This document shows positions 9,186 through 18,218 of a stretch of 64,000 nucleotides of DNA, piece after piece (within the stretch, counting starts at the first letter, position 1; each line of letters begins with the position of its first letter). The notes beneath the pieces were generated by a model. That model did not search any database. It had not been told where the DNA came from and saw only the letters and a program-made list of their open reading frames with translations. Source of the DNA: Oceanihabitans iliipiscarium (GTDB lineage: Bacteria > Bacteroidota > Bacteroidia > Flavobacteriales > Flavobacteriaceae); assembly GCF_042686125.1 (NCBI RefSeq), contig NZ_JBHUOV010000001.1, positions 1,485,232 to 1,549,231 of the forward strand, given 5' to 3'. Both the position numbers and the translations under genes were made by a program.

Positions 9186-9959
9186 TTAAAATTCTTTTTT
9201 AATCACTTTGAAAGTTTTGACTGTTCCATCTTGAAAGGTAGATCTAAAAAAATAAGCTCCATTGGCAAGATTTGCAGTCTTTATTGTTCCGTTTAAAGCA
9301 TTTAGCTTTTGAACACTTACATACTGACCTAGCATATTGTAAACCTCTACTTGCTCGATCATTTTTTGTGAAGTGATATTCAAGACATCTGTTACAGGAT
9401 TAGGATAGTAAGAAAATTCGAAAGATTGCACATCAGGAATGCTTAATGGATTGTTTATCACGCTGTATGTGCCTATTAGTGTGGCTCCTCCAGCAATGTC
9501 ATCAACAGTATCTGCAGCAAAATAGATATTACCACTGCTAGACGAACCTGTCATTGCGTTATATTCATCTACACTAAGAGTCCATGTCGCCTGACCAGAG
9601 AATGCGACTTGTCCTGCAGTAAAGTCAGATGTAGGATCATCTGTGTAGCTCCAAATATTCAGTCCTGGATCAGTACCACCTCCACCTCTGAAAAGATCTG
9701 GTGAAAGATCTGGTGTGTTTGCAGCTGATGTCAAGTCGCCACTGACGAGTACTTCAGCAAACGTTTGATCGCTTGTGAAGAAATCTTCGAGGTAGAACCC
9801 TGTTGAATCACTACCACTAATCGTTGACGCAGATAAACCAGGTCCTGCTGTAATCGTAACCTGATTGGCTACTGCAAGATCTACGACAATTAAGTCTTGA
9901 GCATTAACAAAAGTTACTGCAACAAGAGACAGTAAAAAGAATTGTAATTTTTTTTTCAT
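9186..9959 (-). CDS. Secreted protein with type IX secretion (Por) C-terminal sorting domain
   Basis: The start at 9959 gives a signal peptide (MKKKLQFFLLSLVAVTFVNAQ). A longer frame to 10010 lacks one. The centre is Ser/Thr/Asp/Gly-rich with no recognised domain. The last about 75 residues are a type A T9SS sorting domain (FSYYPNPVTDVLNI, VEVYNMLGQYV, LANGAYFFRS, KVIKKEF). The protein is thus exported through the Sec pathway and the type IX machinery to the surface. It has its own terminator. Its activity is unknown. Confidence 0.85.
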   Translation of the reverse strand: MKKKLQFFLLSLVAVTFVNAQDLIVVDLAVANQVTITAGPGLSASTISGSDSTGFYLEDFFTSDQTFAEVLVSGDLTSAANTPDLSPDLFRGGGGTDPGLNIWSYTDDPTSDFTAGQVAFSGQATWTLSVDEYNAMTGSSSSGNIYFAADTVDDIAGGATLIGTYSVINNPLSIPDVQSFEFSYYPNPVTDVLNITSQKMIEQVEVYNMLGQYVSVQKLNALNGTIKTANLANGAYFFRSTFQDGTVKTFKVIKKEF

Positions 9960-10092
9960 ATTTGTTGAATTAAATGTTAATAATACATAAAGATAGTAAT
10001 TTTTTAACATTTAAACGTCTGATAATTTGCGGTTTAGCTTGTTTTTAAATTTCTATAGAAGGAAAACGATTTAGAAACCTGATATTTCTTCT

Positions 10093-10725
10093 TTATTCAT
10101 AGTCAGGAATGTTCAAGCCTAAAATTATATTTCTATTTGCTGTCAAAATTCCATTTTTCATTTTGAGTTCGACTATTCCAGAGCCACCTCTGTTTTTTTC
10201 AGATTCTTTTTTTTCTTTGGTAAGAATTGGATCATCCTTGAATAGATAGCTATCAATATAATATGGTGTTGTATTTGGTTCCTTAATGTAAATATGTATG
10301 TGTTCTGGTTCTTGGACTTCAGGATATGATGCAGGGCGAAATGTGTAGAAAGTAAATTTCCCATCCTCATCAGTCTTTAACCATCTTCGGTATTGTCCGT
10401 GTCGTTTTTCCCAGCCAATTGGGTTATCACTTGGTTTATAAATTCCGTTTCTGTCAACGTGGTAGACATATAATATAATATTTTTTGCTGGTGTCTCTCC
10501 GTCTTTTTTAAATACTGTTCCTGTTATTTTAATTTTTGGTTCGTTTTGATTAAACCCTGGAAGCGTATCAGTCGATTTTGGGATTAAGTTTAGTGTTTTA
10601 AAATCTAAAGTCGCTTCGCAACCTTCACAAGGTCCACCAACATTTCTTTCAGGTTTAGTATTGGATTGACCTTTACAGGAAATAGTATTTAATGTTAATA
10701 ATAGTATTCCTAAATATTTTTTCAT
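10093..10725 (-). CDS. Intradiol ring-cleavage dioxygenase-like lipoprotein
   Basis: The 210-residue protein has a lipoprotein signal with Cys at 18 (LNTISC). The core matches the protocatechuate/catechol intradiol dioxygenase fold: PKIKITGTVFKKDGETPAKN, LYVYHVDRNGIY, RHGQYRRWLKTDEDGKFTFYT, then EHIHIYIKEP. The expected iron ligands Tyr, Tyr, His, His can be placed at the VYHVD, GQYRRW and EHIHIY segments, but the assignment is by motif only. Many Bacteroidota members are exported and of unknown substrate, so dioxygenase activity is an inference. Confidence 0.7.
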   Translation of the reverse strand: MKKYLGILLLTLNTISCKGQSNTKPERNVGGPCEGCEATLDFKTLNLIPKSTDTLPGFNQNEPKIKITGTVFKKDGETPAKNIILYVYHVDRNGIYKPSDNPIGWEKRHGQYRRWLKTDEDGKFTFYTFRPASYPEVQEPEHIHIYIKEPNTTPYYIDSYLFKDDPILTKEKKESEKNRGGSGIVELKMKNGILTANRNIILGLNIPDYE

Positions 10726-10747
10726 TGGTATGTTTTCAAAATGAATA

Positions 10748-10957
10748 CTAACGTATCCGTTGATTTTATTTAATTATCCCATTTCAGCCAAAGCACTTTC
10801 TGCCTAATTGAATTTCTTTTTGGTGATTTATAAAAAAGGAACGAAGCTATCAATAACTTGCTTTTTTTTGATTAGTTAAATATACGAATTGTATGATAAA
10901 TGCTTAAATTTAAATAAGTTATAAATGTATTTAATAGGTTGAGGTAAACTGTGCGTT
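10748..10957. repeat. Eroded attC-like spacer
   Basis: It begins with ACTAACGTATCCGTTGATTT, retains the TTTCAGCCAAAGCACTTTCT equivalent of the first internal hairpin and the segment GATTAGTTAAATATACGAAT (10872-10891) found in intact A-type spacers. The right arm is barely recognisable. Confidence 0.5.
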
Positions 10958-10962
10958 ATTTT

Positions 10963-11805
10963 TTATTTTAACAACCTACTTATTATTTCAGTAAACGCTT
11001 CATTCCATTTTAAATAGTCATGTCCACCATTATATTCGATGATGTCACAAAACAAGTTGAGTTCTTTATATTTTAATTTTAAGAATTCTCCATCCTCTCT
11101 CAGAAAAAAAGGTTCGTCACTGCCATACCTCATATACAAATTTGGATATTTCACATTTATATTCCATGTATTTGTTTGAATATCACCACCAAAAGTTGAA
11201 AAGCATAAATAGTTGCCAATAATTTCTGGGTGAGTGTTTAGCAAACTTAATCCAAATCCAGCACCATTTGATACACCATAAAAATACCGATCATTTTTAT
11301 CAAGCTTTTGATTAAATTCATTTTCTATTTGATTGATTAGTTCATTTTTGAAGTATGCCATATGATTTTTAAACCTATTCACTAATAAAGAATCACTATT
11401 AGAATAATCATTGATGTATTCAAAATATCGATATTTTAAATAATGTTTAGTGTTGTCTCCTTTTGTAGAGCTCGTACTATCAGCTATTTTCCGATTGGAA
11501 TGGCTTGCGACTAAAATTACGGGTTTAATTATATTGTTGTCTATTAGCGAGTCTAATGTTTTTTTATAAAAACTTTTTGCTGAAATTTTGTTTCCATCTG
11601 TTGCAAATATGATTGGGTAAGTCTTAAGACTATCAAATGCTTTGGGTAAATAAATATTATGTTTTCGATACTCATTTAAATGAGTACTAAAAATGGAGTC
11701 TGTGTAATATAATGATTCACTTTTAGTACTCGACTTTTCACTTTTACATGAAAAAAGAGATAAATAAACAAATCCAATAATTATAAGCTTGTTAAAATTA
11801 TTCAT
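10963..11805 (-). CDS. Esterase-D-like alpha/beta hydrolase lipoprotein
   Basis: The 280-residue protein has a lipobox at LFSC (Cys20). The alpha/beta hydrolase core has the nucleophile elbow G-V-S-N-G in RYFYGVSNGAGFGLSLL, an acidic residue candidate in the YMRYGSDEPFF segment and a catalytic His candidate in EYNGGHDYLKW. The layout resembles the enterochelin-esterase/esterase D family. It is anchored in the envelope, and the substrate is unknown. Flanking DNA on its downstream side is an eroded spacer. Confidence 0.75.
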   Translation of the reverse strand: MNNFNKLIIIGFVYLSLFSCKSEKSSTKSESLYYTDSIFSTHLNEYRKHNIYLPKAFDSLKTYPIIFATDGNKISAKSFYKKTLDSLIDNNIIKPVILVASHSNRKIADSTSSTKGDNTKHYLKYRYFEYINDYSNSDSLLVNRFKNHMAYFKNELINQIENEFNQKLDKNDRYFYGVSNGAGFGLSLLNTHPEIIGNYLCFSTFGGDIQTNTWNINVKYPNLYMRYGSDEPFFLREDGEFLKLKYKELNLFCDIIEYNGGHDYLKWNEAFTEIISRLLK

Positions 11806-11865
11806 AAATAAGTTAAATAGATTTGTAATCGTTTACTGTTAAAGAATTCTGTTGAATTTGCTTCC

Positions 11866-12429
11866 TTATTTTATAAGTCTAATGAGGTTGGGATACATTT
11901 TTTTAGGTTCTCCATTTTTAGTTTTGAGGGCAAATAAAATGGGTAAAATAATATTCAATGCATATAGTCCGAGGAAAGTATACAATAAGGCGTCATACTT
12001 TCCATAATGCATGATTTTAAAAAACCCGTAGGTTGTTATTGAAAGAAAGGTTAAAATGGACCAAACTATTTGAAAATTTAAAAGGTTAGCACCTATTTCT
12101 TTAAGTCCAATTATCTTGTCTTTTTTTGTCAACCATAAAATTAAAGGAAGAATTATATTACCTGTTGGAATAACCAAAAATATTATCACAGAAAGATGAA
12201 AGATAATAAGGTAGCTTTTATCTGTTTGCTTTCCGTAATCTAAAATGTCTTCTACGTTAATATCAAGAACTTCACAAATTAAACTTAAAGTTTTTCCTCT
12301 TGGTTCACTTTCATTGTTTTCAATACGTTGAATGGTTCTTAAATTGACTTTAGCAGATTCAGCTAGCTCTTCTTGAGTTAGGCCTTTTTTCTTTCTTACG
12401 TCTCTAATTTTACTTCCGATTTCGTTCAT
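11866..12429 (-). CDS. XRE-family regulator with C-terminal membrane domain
   Basis: The 187-residue protein has an N-terminal Cro/CI-type helix-turn-helix at residues 5-60 (IRDVRKKKGLTQEELAESA, VNLRTIQRIENNESEPRG). The C-terminal half has about four hydrophobic segments and a DUF4870-like LPLILWLTKKDK motif. Such membrane-tethered HTH proteins are common in Bacteroidota. The target operator is not known. Confidence 0.78.
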   Translation of the reverse strand: MNEIGSKIRDVRKKKGLTQEELAESAKVNLRTIQRIENNESEPRGKTLSLICEVLDINVEDILDYGKQTDKSYLIIFHLSVIIFLVIPTGNIILPLILWLTKKDKIIGLKEIGANLLNFQIVWSILTFLSITTYGFFKIMHYGKYDALLYTFLGLYALNIILPILFALKTKNGEPKKMYPNLIRLIK

Positions 12430-12604
12430 AATTAATTTAGTTTAAAGTTTTAACAAAACTACTTATGAATCTATTATTTTGGTAACGGTTTGTTTGCGAC
12501 ATTTTTACGACATTTGAGTCTGTTAGTTGATTTTATTGGGTTTTAAGGTGTTGCTTATCATATTTTTGGTAAAGTTTAGAGCATTTGACTAAAGTGCTTT
12601 CCTT

Positions 12605-12642
12605 TAAGACTGAGCCATTAGCGTTATCGTGTTTTCGTTATT
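12605..12642. repeat. Degenerate right edge of a spacer / start of a unit
   Basis: GCGTTATCGTGTTTTCGTTA (12620-12639) resembles the common unit start GTTGTGCTTTCGTTATTT that lies just beyond intact spacers, and it precedes a DUF6090 stop codon as in the intact units. The rest of 12430-12678 shows nothing else. Confidence 0.35.
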
Positions 12643-12678
12643 TATCATCCTTTTTAGATTATAAAATATATTGAAGAA

Positions 12679-13431
12679 TCAATCTTTGATAATTGTTTCT
12701 ATTTCACTAATTAATTCATTACCAACTTCAATTATTTGATCATAATAGTCTAGCATACCTGTTTGTATTGCACCTCTTGTTACTGTAGATCTAAAAGATT
12801 CATCAAAGAACGATTCTTTAAGTTTACTTTTCATATTGTCATCTAGATCATCATAGTTTAAACTATTTTGATTCATATATACACTAATTAATTCCGACAT
12901 ATCAAATTTTGCTGCCCAAATCACTTCCATGCTTTCTACAAAGTTGAAGTAGCTAATTTCTTCTTTTATTGTTTTGTTTAAAATGGTGTTGTAAGTGTCT
13001 ATTAAACTATCAGCTTTAGTGCCATTTATTTTACCTAAATAAGATGAATTTTTTAAAGCCTCATAACCGCTTTGGTTTGGTGTAAAATAATAATCTATAA
13101 AAACAAATGCTGCATTTAAGTTAACAAATAAATCGTATTCATTATTTTGAAAGCTAACCAATGCTTTTTGACAGGCTTCATTAGTTTCTCTTCTTCTCTT
13201 TTTTATCGCATTTAAATTTTTAATATCGTGTTTAATATTATTACTGATTTTTGCTAAATATTGATGCAACTCTTTTTCTTCTTTTCTAGCGTCATTCCAA
13301 TTATTTATTTGAAGTGCAATCAAAATACCAATAACAACAAGTGCAATTTCTCCGATGGCGTATTTAAAATACTTTCCAGTTTTGTTTTTCTCCATAAGGT
13401 CGTATCGTATTTTTCTAAAAAACTTTATCAT
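12679..13431 (-). CDS. DUF6090 family membrane protein, copy 1
   Basis: The 250-residue protein has the constant DUF6090 N-terminus (MIKFFRKIRYDLMEKN, then KYAIGEIALVVIGILIALQI as one transmembrane segment at about residues 26-44) followed by a soluble helical region unlike that of the other copies. The molecular role of the family is unknown. The start codon overlaps the stop of a 34-residue leader ORF (TAATG), which suggests coupled translation. It is the leftmost of 16 copies and is flanked only by eroded spacers. Confidence 0.85.
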   Translation of the reverse strand: MIKFFRKIRYDLMEKNKTGKYFKYAIGEIALVVIGILIALQINNWNDARKEEKELHQYLAKISNNIKHDIKNLNAIKKRRRETNEACQKALVSFQNNEYDLFVNLNAAFVFIDYYFTPNQSGYEALKNSSYLGKINGTKADSLIDTYNTILNKTIKEEISYFNFVESMEVIWAAKFDMSELISVYMNQNSLNYDDLDDNMKSKLKESFFDESFRSTVTRGAIQTGMLDYYDQIIEVGNELISEIETIIKD

Positions 13432-13535
13432 TAAATCATGTTTAAGTTACTATGTATATTCTCACCAAACTTCTGCAAGAGCTTTGATTTTACAAAGGCC
13501 AAATTGAGTTCGAATAGTCTAAAGAATTTTATCAT
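13431..13535 (-). CDS. 34-residue leader ORF upstream of DUF6090 copy 1
   Basis: An ATG at 13535 opens a 34-codon frame starting MIKFFRLFELN and ending NLNMI. Its TAA overlaps the DUF6090 ATG by one base. The first six residues, and their DNA, are the same as those of the DUF6090 gene itself. Related copies at 35099, 40428, 41404 and 28105 argue for maintenance, as a coupled leader or as a duplicated start region. Confidence 0.55.
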   Translation of the reverse strand: MIKFFRLFELNLAFVKSKLLQKFGENIHSNLNMI

Positions 13536-13557
13536 TAGTTATTGGCTGGTTAAGATG

Positions 13558-13655
13558 AATTATATTGTGAATGTGTATGATTAGATAAATATACAAATTG
13601 TAGTATGAATTTTTCGAATAAATCAATTTAGCAATAAGCTATACCTAGTGTTGTT
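13558..13655. repeat. Eroded, internally deleted spacer
   Basis: It starts at TTGTGAATGTGTATGATTAG (left arm, joined directly to the A-type tail AAATATACAAATTGTAG) and ends AATAAGCTATACCTAGTGTT followed by GTTGAAC. The middle hairpins are missing. Confidence 0.5.
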
Positions 13656-13662
13656 GAACATT

Positions 13663-15012
13663 TTAGTGTTCAATTCTTTTTTGAATAATTCCGTTCTTGA
13701 ATACTGTGTTTATTGATAGCGTATTTTTAATTGATTCAAGCGGATTTTTGTCTAATAATATCATATCTGCAATTTTTCCTTTTTCAATAGTTCCCAATTT
13801 ATCAAGAATATCCATCATTTTTGCAGCATTGTGTGTGCCCATTTTTATAATATCTATAGGTTTCATTCCTCCCATTTCTAAAAGTTGCATTTCTTCATGT
13901 AAACTATGGCCATGAAAAATATATGTGTTTCCAGTATCAGTTCCTAATACCATATTAACTCCATTTTCATAAAGTGTTTTAATGTCTTCTACTTGAAAAG
14001 CCATTATATTTTCTAGTGTCGGATTTTTTAGTTTATAATCATTTTCAAAAAAGAATAGTAGTTCTTTCGCTTTTTCAACTTCAGACTGGCTCGTTAAGTT
14101 TTTATAGTTCTCAGGTTCGTAGATATCCTTAATTTCAGTTTCGTTAACCCATTCTGGATGAAGAGGGTAGATAAAGCTTTTGTCAAGCATTAAAGTAGTG
14201 ACCCAAGAAATATCAGATTGATAGATTAAATCTACCATTTCCTGATCTCTTTCAAAATCTAAATCGACTCCAGTAAAATGTATGATGTTATTTATTTTAG
14301 CCTCTAAAGCCATGCTTAACTCAACATTGTCGCTAATATGTACAAAGACTTTAGTATTATTCTTTTGAGCTTCTTTTACTACTTTATTTATAAATTCTTG
14401 TGGCATCCTAGGTAATGGAGGAGGCATTGGACCTTCTTCAATAGTTAATTTTATACCTTGAATTGGATATTGCGATACCTCTTTTACTAAAGATTCTATT
14501 TGTAGGGTATCTTTTAAATAAAATACTGTTTTTCCTTCTCTCCAATTGCTTGATGAATAGGTGCGAACAGGATGACTACCTTCCATAATAAAATGTTGAC
14601 TTGTATGAAAAACTCTTGGTGAAGCTATTAAATCTTGACTCCCAATTTCTCTCATTTCTTTATAATATTCATTTGTGCATGTGCTTCCGCCAGTAACAAA
14701 AATTGAGGTAACACCAAAATGAATAAATTTTGGAAAATCTATTTTATAATTATTTGTATGTGTGTGGCAGTCAAATAACCCAGGAATCAAATATTTTTTT
14801 GTGCCATCAATTATAGTTTCCATTTTATTGACTTCAGCTTGATTTATTAAAGTAATTCTTCCGTTTTTGATATAAACGTTGGCATTAGATTTTAAGGCTG
14901 CTCCAGTGCCATCAATTAAATTAACATTAGCGATAACGAAGTCATATTTTTTATTTGGACTTTCTGAGCATCCTAGTGTGAATATGAACATAATTAGTAG
15001 CAAATATTTCAT
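13663..15012 (-). CDS. Amidohydrolase-family lipoprotein
   Basis: The 449-residue protein has a lipobox at FTLGC (Cys15). The metal-dependent amidohydrolase core has the HxH pair in GLFDCHTHTNNY, further His in KVFVHISDN and INNIIHFTG, and the catalytic Asp motif GTDTGNTY. A C-terminal composite-barrel segment reads GTIEKGKIADMILLDKNPLE. The family resembles imidazolonepropionase-like exported amidohydrolases. The substrate is unknown. It acts at the periplasmic face if the lipoprotein signal holds. Confidence 0.85.
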   Translation of the reverse strand: MKYLLLIMFIFTLGCSESPNKKYDFVIANVNLIDGTGAALKSNANVYIKNGRITLINQAEVNKMETIIDGTKKYLIPGLFDCHTHTNNYKIDFPKFIHFGVTSIFVTGGSTCTNEYYKEMREIGSQDLIASPRVFHTSQHFIMEGSHPVRTYSSSNWREGKTVFYLKDTLQIESLVKEVSQYPIQGIKLTIEEGPMPPPLPRMPQEFINKVVKEAQKNNTKVFVHISDNVELSMALEAKINNIIHFTGVDLDFERDQEMVDLIYQSDISWVTTLMLDKSFIYPLHPEWVNETEIKDIYEPENYKNLTSQSEVEKAKELLFFFENDYKLKNPTLENIMAFQVEDIKTLYENGVNMVLGTDTGNTYIFHGHSLHEEMQLLEMGGMKPIDIIKMGTHNAAKMMDILDKLGTIEKGKIADMILLDKNPLESIKNTLSINTVFKNGIIQKRIEH

Positions 15013-15028
15013 AATTTCAGTTTTTAAT

Positions 15029-15228
15029 GACTACAAGATGTTTGCGTATGATTCGTTGCTGATTGAGTCGAAACTGTTTCGGCTTCGAATGAGTATTTAT
15101 GGTGAAAAAACCCGCTAGAAAAAGGAGTAAGGTTGAGACTTGCATTTTTCTAGTAAATCATACTTGTTTAAAGATAAGAATTTTAATTGAAGTTTATAAG
15201 GTAGGAGGGACGAGATGCATTGTTACCA
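15029..15228. repeat. Partly eroded attC-like spacer, A body
   Basis: The left arm is CTACAAGATGTTTGCGTATG. The first hairpin GTCGAAACTGTTTCGGCTTC, the AAAAACCCGCTAGAAAAAGG segment and the TTTAAAGATAAGAATTTTAA tail are all in the intact order. The right end is GCATTGTTACCA. The site is readable but the arms no longer match any unit. Confidence 0.6.
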
Positions 15229-15234
15229 TTGGTT

Positions 15235-15510
15235 TTATTCGTTCAATATTTCTAATGCTTTTTCAAGTATGTCTGAAGTAATACCTTCAGTATTCCCACC
15301 AATTCTCATAACATTATCCATACTCAATGTATCCAATACGAAGATTTCTGTCGCACTTGCCGAAGCTTTTGAAGTCAGTAAAATTGAGTTTAGTAAAAGC
15401 ATCTTTATTACCTTCAATATTGGTGCTTCTGGCGAAAAATGTAAACCATTGACTGCTTTTTTAATGCCAATTTGTTTTTTATAATTTACTGCTATTAGTG
15501 GTTCAACTTT
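15235..15510 (-). pseudogene. C-terminal gene fragment, frame disrupted
   Basis: A minus-strand frame ends in ITSDILEKALEILNE at the TAA at 15235-15237 and has no credible start. Upstream in the same frame the sequence reads EPLIAVNYKKQIGIKKAVNG and then becomes unlikely, while an overlapping frame there is more protein-like (EGNKDAFTKLNFTDFKS). This suggests one or two frameshifts in a short exported-protein gene. The family is not recognised. Confidence 0.45.
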
Positions 15511-16175
15511 TAATCATTTGGTCGTTCTGGAATATAAACAGCATCAATTTCTAATTCATTTCCATATTTTATTATAATTGAACATAATACAGAAACATTT
15601 TTTCCATTGTGAATAGCAGGTTTCATCACAGGCATTTTTCTAAGCACTCTCAAAATCTCTGCTTGAATGGTTACCTCAGAATCTCTAACTTTCATACCAG
15701 TCAGATTTCCACTTTCGTTGATTATAAAAAAAGTTTCTACCTGCTTTGGTTCTGAGAGATTTAAATCTTTAGAGACACTCATGTTAAATTCACGTTTTAT
15801 AAATGCCGATACTTTATTATTAAAACATTCCTTTGTTTGATCTGCAGAAAGATTCTCACAACCATCATAAACAGGTGCGATATCCGCATCTTTTAATACC
15901 ATCCTATTATCAGGACTATAATTTGCTAAACCGTCATTCTGTGATACAATACTACATAAACTTAACATTGCTTGTTCCTCTTCTTTACTAATATTTCCTT
16001 GCGCCATTACCTGCTCTTGAACAGCATTAATTTTCATTATCAATTCACTTTCCGTGTTTATGGATGAGTCTACAGTTTTTTTACAAGAAACACTAAAGAG
16101 GCCAATATAGATTATTGAAGTAGCTACTATATATTGCAGTGTTTTTTTTCTTTTTGAATTGAATTTATAGTTCAT
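15510..16175 (-). CDS. Lipoprotein with TonB-C-like domain
   Basis: The 221-residue protein has a signal with Cys at about residue 31 (LFSVSC). The C-terminal about 80 residues fit a TonB C-terminal-like fold (ETFFIINESGNLTGMKVRDS, then AEILRVLRKMPVMKPAIHNG and VSVLCSIIIKY). Free-standing TonB-C domains in lipoproteins are frequent in Bacteroidota. They are not necessarily part of an energised transporter. No TonB-dependent receptor is nearby. Confidence 0.65.
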   Translation of the reverse strand: MNYKFNSKRKKTLQYIVATSIIYIGLFSVSCKKTVDSSINTESELIMKINAVQEQVMAQGNISKEEEQAMLSLCSIVSQNDGLANYSPDNRMVLKDADIAPVYDGCENLSADQTKECFNNKVSAFIKREFNMSVSKDLNLSEPKQVETFFIINESGNLTGMKVRDSEVTIQAEILRVLRKMPVMKPAIHNGKNVSVLCSIIIKYGNELEIDAVYIPERPND

Positions 16176-16201
16176 GTTTTATTTTGATTTTTATAGCTTA
16201 T

Positions 16202-16354
16202 TCTCAAGATGTTTGTGTTCGGTTTTATATGGATTTTCAGCCGAAACGCTTTACGTTAGGATGAGCTGTTTATGACAAAGTCATTACACTAGTTTAAAGA
16301 TATGAATTTAATTTGAAGTTCATGTGTTAACATGAATGATACACGTTGTTATCA
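16202..16354. repeat. Partly eroded attC-like spacer, A body
   Basis: It contains the internal hairpin region TTTCAGCCGAAACGCTTTAC, the TTTAAAGATATGAATTTAAT tail and the right arm ATGATACACGTTGTTATCA. It lies directly after the stop of the DUF2200 gene, as in the intact units. Confidence 0.65.
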
Positions 16355-16357
16355 GTT

Positions 16358-16735
16358 TTACTTCTTTTCTTCTCGTAAAATTTTTTCCATTTTACGACCT
16401 CTCGCTAATTCATCAATGAGCTTTTCCATACGTCTACATTGTTTATACAACTCAAATTCATCCTCTATTTCTTCAATTCGATAGCCGCAAACAACTCCTT
16501 TAATCAGGTGTGCGTTAGGATGAATTTTAGCTTTTTGAAAAAATGTTCTAAAAGTGGCTTTCTCTTCAATGAGTGTTTGTAAATCATCATTATCCAAACC
16601 AGTAAACCATTTTATGACTTGGTTGAGTTCTTCTTTTGTTCTGCCATTTTTTTCCAATCTATTTAAGTAAAGTGGATAAATGGATGCAAATATCATATTA
16701 GCAACTTTTTCATTTTTTTCGACTGTAACTTTCAT
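16358..16735 (-). CDS. DUF2200 family protein
   Basis: I place the start at the ATG at 16735 (MKVTVEKNEKVANMIFASIY), because the longer frame to 16762 adds residues not expected for the family. The protein shows the DUF2200 signatures FASIYPLYLNRLEKNGRTKE, IKWFTGLDN, HLIKGVVCGYRIEEIED and DELARGRKMEKILRE. It is a small cytosolic protein of unknown role. Confidence 0.8.
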   Translation of the reverse strand: MKVTVEKNEKVANMIFASIYPLYLNRLEKNGRTKEELNQVIKWFTGLDNDDLQTLIEEKATFRTFFQKAKIHPNAHLIKGVVCGYRIEEIEDEFELYKQCRRMEKLIDELARGRKMEKILREEKK

Positions 16736-16756
16736 TTTTATATGATTTTCAATTAT

Positions 16757-16938
16757 TGGCACTTAGGCGTTTGTATGATTTCGTTTAGATTTTTAGCATA
16801 ACCATTTGTGGCAAAAATCCAATAGATAAAAAGCGCGATGCTAAGCGACTAGAATTTTTCTAAAAACTAAGATACAATAAAGTAGGAAATGTTCCTTATT
16901 TTAACAGATAACCACATGACTTTTATCTGTTGTTAGGT
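16757..16938. repeat. Partly eroded attC-like spacer, A body
   Basis: The left arm is CACTTAGGCGTTTGTATGAT. The middle AGCGCGATGCTAAGCGACTA matches the variant hairpin at 55.1 kb. The right end is CTGTTGTTAGGT, and its GTTAGGT fits the classical GTTRRRY core. The next unit's end (near 19160, GCCTAAAG) is nearly complementary to it. Confidence 0.6.
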
Positions 16939-16958
16939 GTAGTGTTTTTTTATCCTTG

Positions 16959-17369
16959 TTAAAGTTTTGAAGTTTGTCCTATATCTAATCGGTAAAATTT
17001 GCCATTTTCATTTTCATAGAAATTAAAATAAACTTCAAAAGTTCCCCACATTCCTGCTTTAAAGTCTCCAATAATATTTTTGCCATTATTTTCAACTTTG
17101 TCGATAGAGAGAAATTTTTCTTTTCCTAAAGCTCCCTTAAAAAAATCATGAAAATCTTTGTCATTTCCGTCATCTTTCATTTCTGGATTTTCGGTAAAGT
17201 AAGAATACCAAGATTCATCGCCATTTTGTAAAGCTTCTATAGCCGCTTTTACGTTGCTGTTTGTTATTGCTGATAAGTCCATTTCTTTTTTGTTTGATTT
17301 AGTTGAACTTGATTGCCCACAGGCAACCAAGTTCAAAAGTATTACTAATATTCCAATAATTTTTTTCAT
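16959..17369 (-). CDS. Small lipoprotein, SnoaL/NTF2-like candidate
   Basis: The start at 17369 gives a lipoprotein signal (MKKIIGILVILLNLVACGQ). Longer frames run into the upstream gene. The mature part (AITNSNVKAAIEALQNGDES, WYSYFTENPEMKDDGN, then beta-rich FEVYFNFYENENGKFYRLDI) resembles NTF2/SnoaL-like folds, which hold small hydrophobic ligands, but the call is by pattern only. It starts 1 bp after the stop of the dehydrogenase gene, so the two are one operon. Confidence 0.65.
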   Translation of the reverse strand: MKKIIGILVILLNLVACGQSSSTKSNKKEMDLSAITNSNVKAAIEALQNGDESWYSYFTENPEMKDDGNDKDFHDFFKGALGKEKFLSIDKVENNGKNIIGDFKAGMWGTFEVYFNFYENENGKFYRLDIGQTSKL

Positions 17370-17370
17370 C

Positions 17371-18126
17371 TTATTTAGTTGTATAACCACCATTTGCAAG
17401 TATGGTTTGGCCAGTAATCCACCAACCATCGGTTGCTAAAAAAGTAATGATTGGAACTATATCTTCAATTTGTGTTAAACCTCCTAAAGCAGATGCCGAT
17501 TTATGATAGGCAACAGCTTCTGGTGCTTCTTGTCCGTAGAAAAAGGGTGTGTCCATTGGTCCAGGTCCAACAGCATTTACAGATATACCTCTTTCCCCAA
17601 ACTCTTTAGAAGCAGCTCGTGTATAATGCTCTACTGGTGCCTTTCCTCCTGCGTAAGTTGAGTATAAACCAGTGAACGCTCCTAAAAGTGAAGTAACGAT
17701 AGTAATAATTTTACCATTGTTTTCTACATTTTTTCCTGCTTCTTGTAAAAAGAAATAAGCTGATTTACTATTTACCGCAGACATCGTATCAAATTCTTCT
17801 TCACTTGTCTCTGAAAAAGGCTTCTTTAATACCATTCCAACAGTGTTAACAGCAACATCTACCTTTCCAAGTTTGTCTTTTGCTTCTTGAAATAATGCTT
17901 TTACATTTTCTGCTTTTGTTAAATCGCTTTGTATAAGAATTGCTTTTCTTCCTAAATCTTGTACTTCTTTTAAGGTTTCCTCAGCAGCAGCTTTTGTACT
18001 GTCACTATTAAAATGTATAACTACGTCAGAACCTTGTTTTGCAACCTCTCTACTTATTAAACCTCCAAGGTTTTTAGCACCACCTGCAACTAAAACTACT
18101 TTGTCTTTTAAATTAATCTTTGCCAT
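17371..18126 (-). CDS. Short-chain dehydrogenase/reductase (SDR)
   Basis: The 251-residue classical SDR has the cofactor motif VAGGAKNLGGLISREV near the N-terminus, the catalytic YxxxK as Y-A-G-G-K in LYSTYAGGKAPVEHYTRAA, and a PG motif VNAVGPGPMDTPF. The substrate is unknown. It is followed directly by a small lipoprotein gene and preceded 92 bp upstream by an AraC-type regulator gene in the same orientation, a plausible local controller. Confidence 0.88.
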   Translation of the reverse strand: MAKINLKDKVVLVAGGAKNLGGLISREVAKQGSDVVIHFNSDSTKAAAEETLKEVQDLGRKAILIQSDLTKAENVKALFQEAKDKLGKVDVAVNTVGMVLKKPFSETSEEEFDTMSAVNSKSAYFFLQEAGKNVENNGKIITIVTSLLGAFTGLYSTYAGGKAPVEHYTRAASKEFGERGISVNAVGPGPMDTPFFYGQEAPEAVAYHKSASALGGLTQIEDIVPIITFLATDGWWITGQTILANGGYTTK

Positions 18127-18218
18127 TGTTTTTGTTTTTTATAATTAATAATGGTACAAAGATAAATTGCACATAAGGTTGCTTTGTTGTGTGAATTTTA
18201 GCTTGTGTTGCAATTTTT

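Noticed and set aside
12430..12678. Possible promoter or small gene
   Set aside because: Apart from a degenerate unit start near 12620, no frame, hairpin or promoter-like pair stood out.
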